A stretch of DNA of 6,937 nt from Turicibacter sp. UBA7094 (lineage in GTDB: Bacteria > Bacillota_I > Bacilli_A > MOL361 > Turicibacteraceae): assembly GCA_002493395.1 (NCBI GenBank), contig DKYS01000007.1:42851-49787 (forward strand). The letters run 5' to 3'. The position numbers and the translations under genes were made by a program. Each line of letters starts with the position of its first letter. The stretch's first letter is position 1. Positions 5,804 through 6,937 of this stretch are shown piece by piece. A model generated the notes under the pieces. That model searched no databases. It was not told the DNA's origin and worked only from the letters and a program-made list of their open reading frames with translations.

Positions 5804-6313
5804 ATGTGTACTAATCGTACGAATACTAATAATTGTACTGAAAATTCAATTTTTAACTTTGAACCACAACAAAGTCGCTGTCGATGTCAAAGTGAAGAAG
5901 TGAAACCACGTCAACCTAAACCATGTTCAAATAAACAAGCGGAATCACGTCCCGCATCGGTCTCACAAAATGTCTTTTTAACTGGTGATTTTTATCAAAT
6001 CAAAGAAGTAGAGACGCTCAATACGAATGATGCCCAACTTAATCAGGCCCAAACGGGGTGCCAGATGAATCCTAATTGTAGAGTCAGACAGGCTTACATG
6101 CAAGGATATCGCCAAGGATATCGTCAAGGACATGCGAATGGGTGTCGTCAAGGATATCGTAAGGGATTTAAAGACGGATATTGCCAAGGTGTTCAAACCG
6201 CTAATTGGTTGTCAACAGGTGAAAGTTGTTGCCGTAAAGAAGCAGAATTTAACACAGGGCTTTCAAACTCAGCTACAAACGGAGGGACTGCTGAGGAATT
6301 CTTCTTATTTTAA
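5804..6313 (+). CDS. Cysteine-rich protein with eight GX3 tetrapeptide repeats (function unknown)
   Basis: I do not recognise this 169-residue protein. It has eleven cysteines (2, 11, 26, 28, 41, 86, 92, 114, 127, 142, 143), about 6.5 percent, unusual for a cytoplasmic protein of this group. The first 55 residues are polar and rich in Asn, Gln, Pro and Cys. Residues 98-129 are eight uninterrupted tetrapeptides of the form [Y/F/H/C]-x-x-G, such as YRQG, CRQG and FKDG, resembling the GX3 repeats of Yae1/Lto1-type and some FliH-type helices. The end is hydrophobic (EEFFLF). There is no signal peptide or membrane segment. AAGGGGA (5788-5794) lies nine bases before the ATG. It is divergent from the HNH-like gene and ends in a shared terminator. 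A disulfide-linked coat or surface-layer component, or a metal binder, are guesses only. Confidence 0.75.
   Translation: MCTNRTNTNNCTENSIFNFEPQQSRCRCQSEEVKPRQPKPCSNKQAESRPASVSQNVFLTGDFYQIKEVETLNTNDAQLNQAQTGCQMNPNCRVRQAYMQGYRQGYRQGHANGCRQGYRKGFKDGYCQGVQTANWLSTGESCCRKEAEFNTGLSNSATNGGTAEEFFLF
6095..6190 (+). repeat. DNA encoding eight tandem GX3 units
   Basis: The repeat has a 12-base period. GGATATCG recurs at 6104-6111, 6116-6123 and 6152-6159, several copies followed by CAAGGA, which suggests recent slippage or duplication. The middle units (HANG, CRQG) have diverged. All units stay in frame, so the protein repeat seems to be under selection. Confidence 0.8.
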
Positions 6314-6330
6314 GAGAGGATGCAGGCCAT

Positions 6331-6366
6331 AAAAAAAGAGTAGGGGATTTCCGCTACTCTTTTTTT
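6331..6366. terminator. Symmetrical bidirectional terminator shared by convergent genes
   Basis: AAAAAAAGAGTAG (6331-6343) and CTACTCTTTTTTT (6354-6366) form a perfect 13-bp stem with a ten-base loop. The run of seven T on either strand serves the cysteine-rich gene ending at 6313 and the FMN-binding-like gene ending at 6373. Confidence 0.93.
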
Positions 6367-6372
6367 GAGTGA

Positions 6373-6937
6373 TTATTTAGCATCTAATGCTTTTTTAACT
6401 AATTCAACGTAAGGAGCAACGCTAATTGATACACCAGAAACGGCATCAGTGTGTCCATCTGCATCACTTACTGTTACTTTTGTTAAGTCGAAGTTATTCG
6501 CAACGATGAATTTTTGTAATTCATCCATTTGTTCATGCCATGCTAATTCTCCGCCCATGTCATAAGTTCCTTCTTCTGAAGCCGTACGTTTAGATGTTCC
6601 ATCTGCTTGAATCATATCGATTGTTAAGTTAACAGGTTTTCCATTATCATAAACGATTTCGATCACATCTGTTCCTGATTCAGCTGGGAATTCTGATTTT
6701 TTAACCCCGCTAAATCCGAATTCAGTTTCTCCTTTTGCTACTGAGTCCATTAAATCTTGAACTAATTGTACGTATGAACCAACTTTCATAGAAACTCCTG
6801 TTAATGAGTCTGTATGTCCATCTTCATCAATTAAGTTAATTTTTGTTGTATCGAAATTGTTATCGATTAATGCTTTTTCAACCGCTGCAATTTGCTCATC
6901 CCATTGTAATGCGCCTTCTTCTTTGTTCATCACGTAT
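6373..6937 (-). CDS. FMN-binding-like tandem-domain protein, 5' end missing (runs off the window)
   Basis: The minus-strand frame stays open to the right edge, so this is the C-terminal part, 186 residues from the first in-window GTG (6933), of a longer protein. The GTG/ATG pair at 6930-6933 has no ribosome binding site in view and is probably internal. Two repeats have a 121-residue spacing: residues 11-63 and 132-184 are about 47 percent identical, each with W-x-E-Q, NNFD, D-x-DGHTD and an FMN-binding-type end (DSLTGVSMKV, DAVSGVSISV). The segment DVIEIVYDNGKPVNLTID (89-106) is typical of the beta sheet of extracellular FMN-binding domains such as those of Listeria PplA. In that family ApbE attaches FMN to Thr or Ser in a D-x-x-[ST]-G-A-[ST] motif; here the Ala is Val and the acceptor would be Ser. 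A lipoprotein signal would lie off-window. Family assignment is from memory. Confidence 0.62.
   Translation of the reverse strand, partial: YVMNKEEGALQWDEQIAAVEKALIDNNFDTTKINLIDEDGHTDSLTGVSMKVGSYVQLVQDLMDSVAKGETEFGFSGVKKSEFPAESGTDVIEIVYDNGKPVNLTIDMIQADGTSKRTASEEGTYDMGGELAWHEQMDELQKFIVANNFDLTKVTVSDADGHTDAVSGVSISVAPYVELVKKALDAK

Noticed and set aside
6095..6190. CRISPR array or minisatellite
   Set aside because: Units are only 12 bases with no spacers, and the repeats are in frame within a coding sequence, so they are a protein repeat.
5978..6332. Alternative frames over the GX3 repeat tract on both strands
   Set aside because: The repetitive DNA keeps several frames open. Only the frame starting at 5804 has a good ribosome site and stops just before a terminator.

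Overview
The window looks like chromosomal DNA of a low-GC Gram-positive bacterium (Bacillota). It is AT-rich, with strong purine-rich Shine-Dalgarno sites, heavy use of TTA for leucine, TATAAT promoters, U-tailed hairpin terminators and a CcpA-type cre sequence. The combination suggests Bacilli or Erysipelotrichia; a Turicibacter-like genome would fit, but that is an impression and not something the sequence proves.

Positions 1-252 are a divergent regulatory spacer. A gene on the minus strand appears to begin just outside the left edge, since its ribosome binding site is visible. Overlapping opposite promoters, a cre-like site on the plus-strand -10 and several dyads of the TGTAAC/TGTTAAC type lie here. 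Positions 253-4407 carry a three-gene plus-strand operon: a cytoplasmic GH13 alpha-glucosidase, a glucose/maltose-family PTS permease with IIC-IIB order and no IIA, and an endonuclease/exonuclease/phosphatase-fold protein that I read as maltose 6'-phosphate phosphatase (MapP). Together they suggest a route in which maltose enters as maltose 6'-phosphate, is dephosphorylated by MapP, and is then split to two glucose by the alpha-glucosidase. This explains why an ordinary, non-phospho glucosidase sits beside a PTS permease. Two tandem hairpins end the operon (4438-4560).

Positions 4561-4879 hold no convincing gene. From 4926 to 5606 on the minus strand lies a protein with two tandem HNH-like modules whose catalytic motifs look degraded. 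It has its own promoter and terminator. Divergent from it, 5804-6313 encodes a cysteine-rich protein with eight consecutive GX3 tetrapeptides. A symmetrical terminator (6331-6366) separates it from a convergent minus-strand gene that runs off the right edge and encodes tandem FMN-binding-like domains.

The left half is a coherent sugar-use operon. The right half is a set of separately transcribed, poorly characterised genes, and contains the least familiar proteins.
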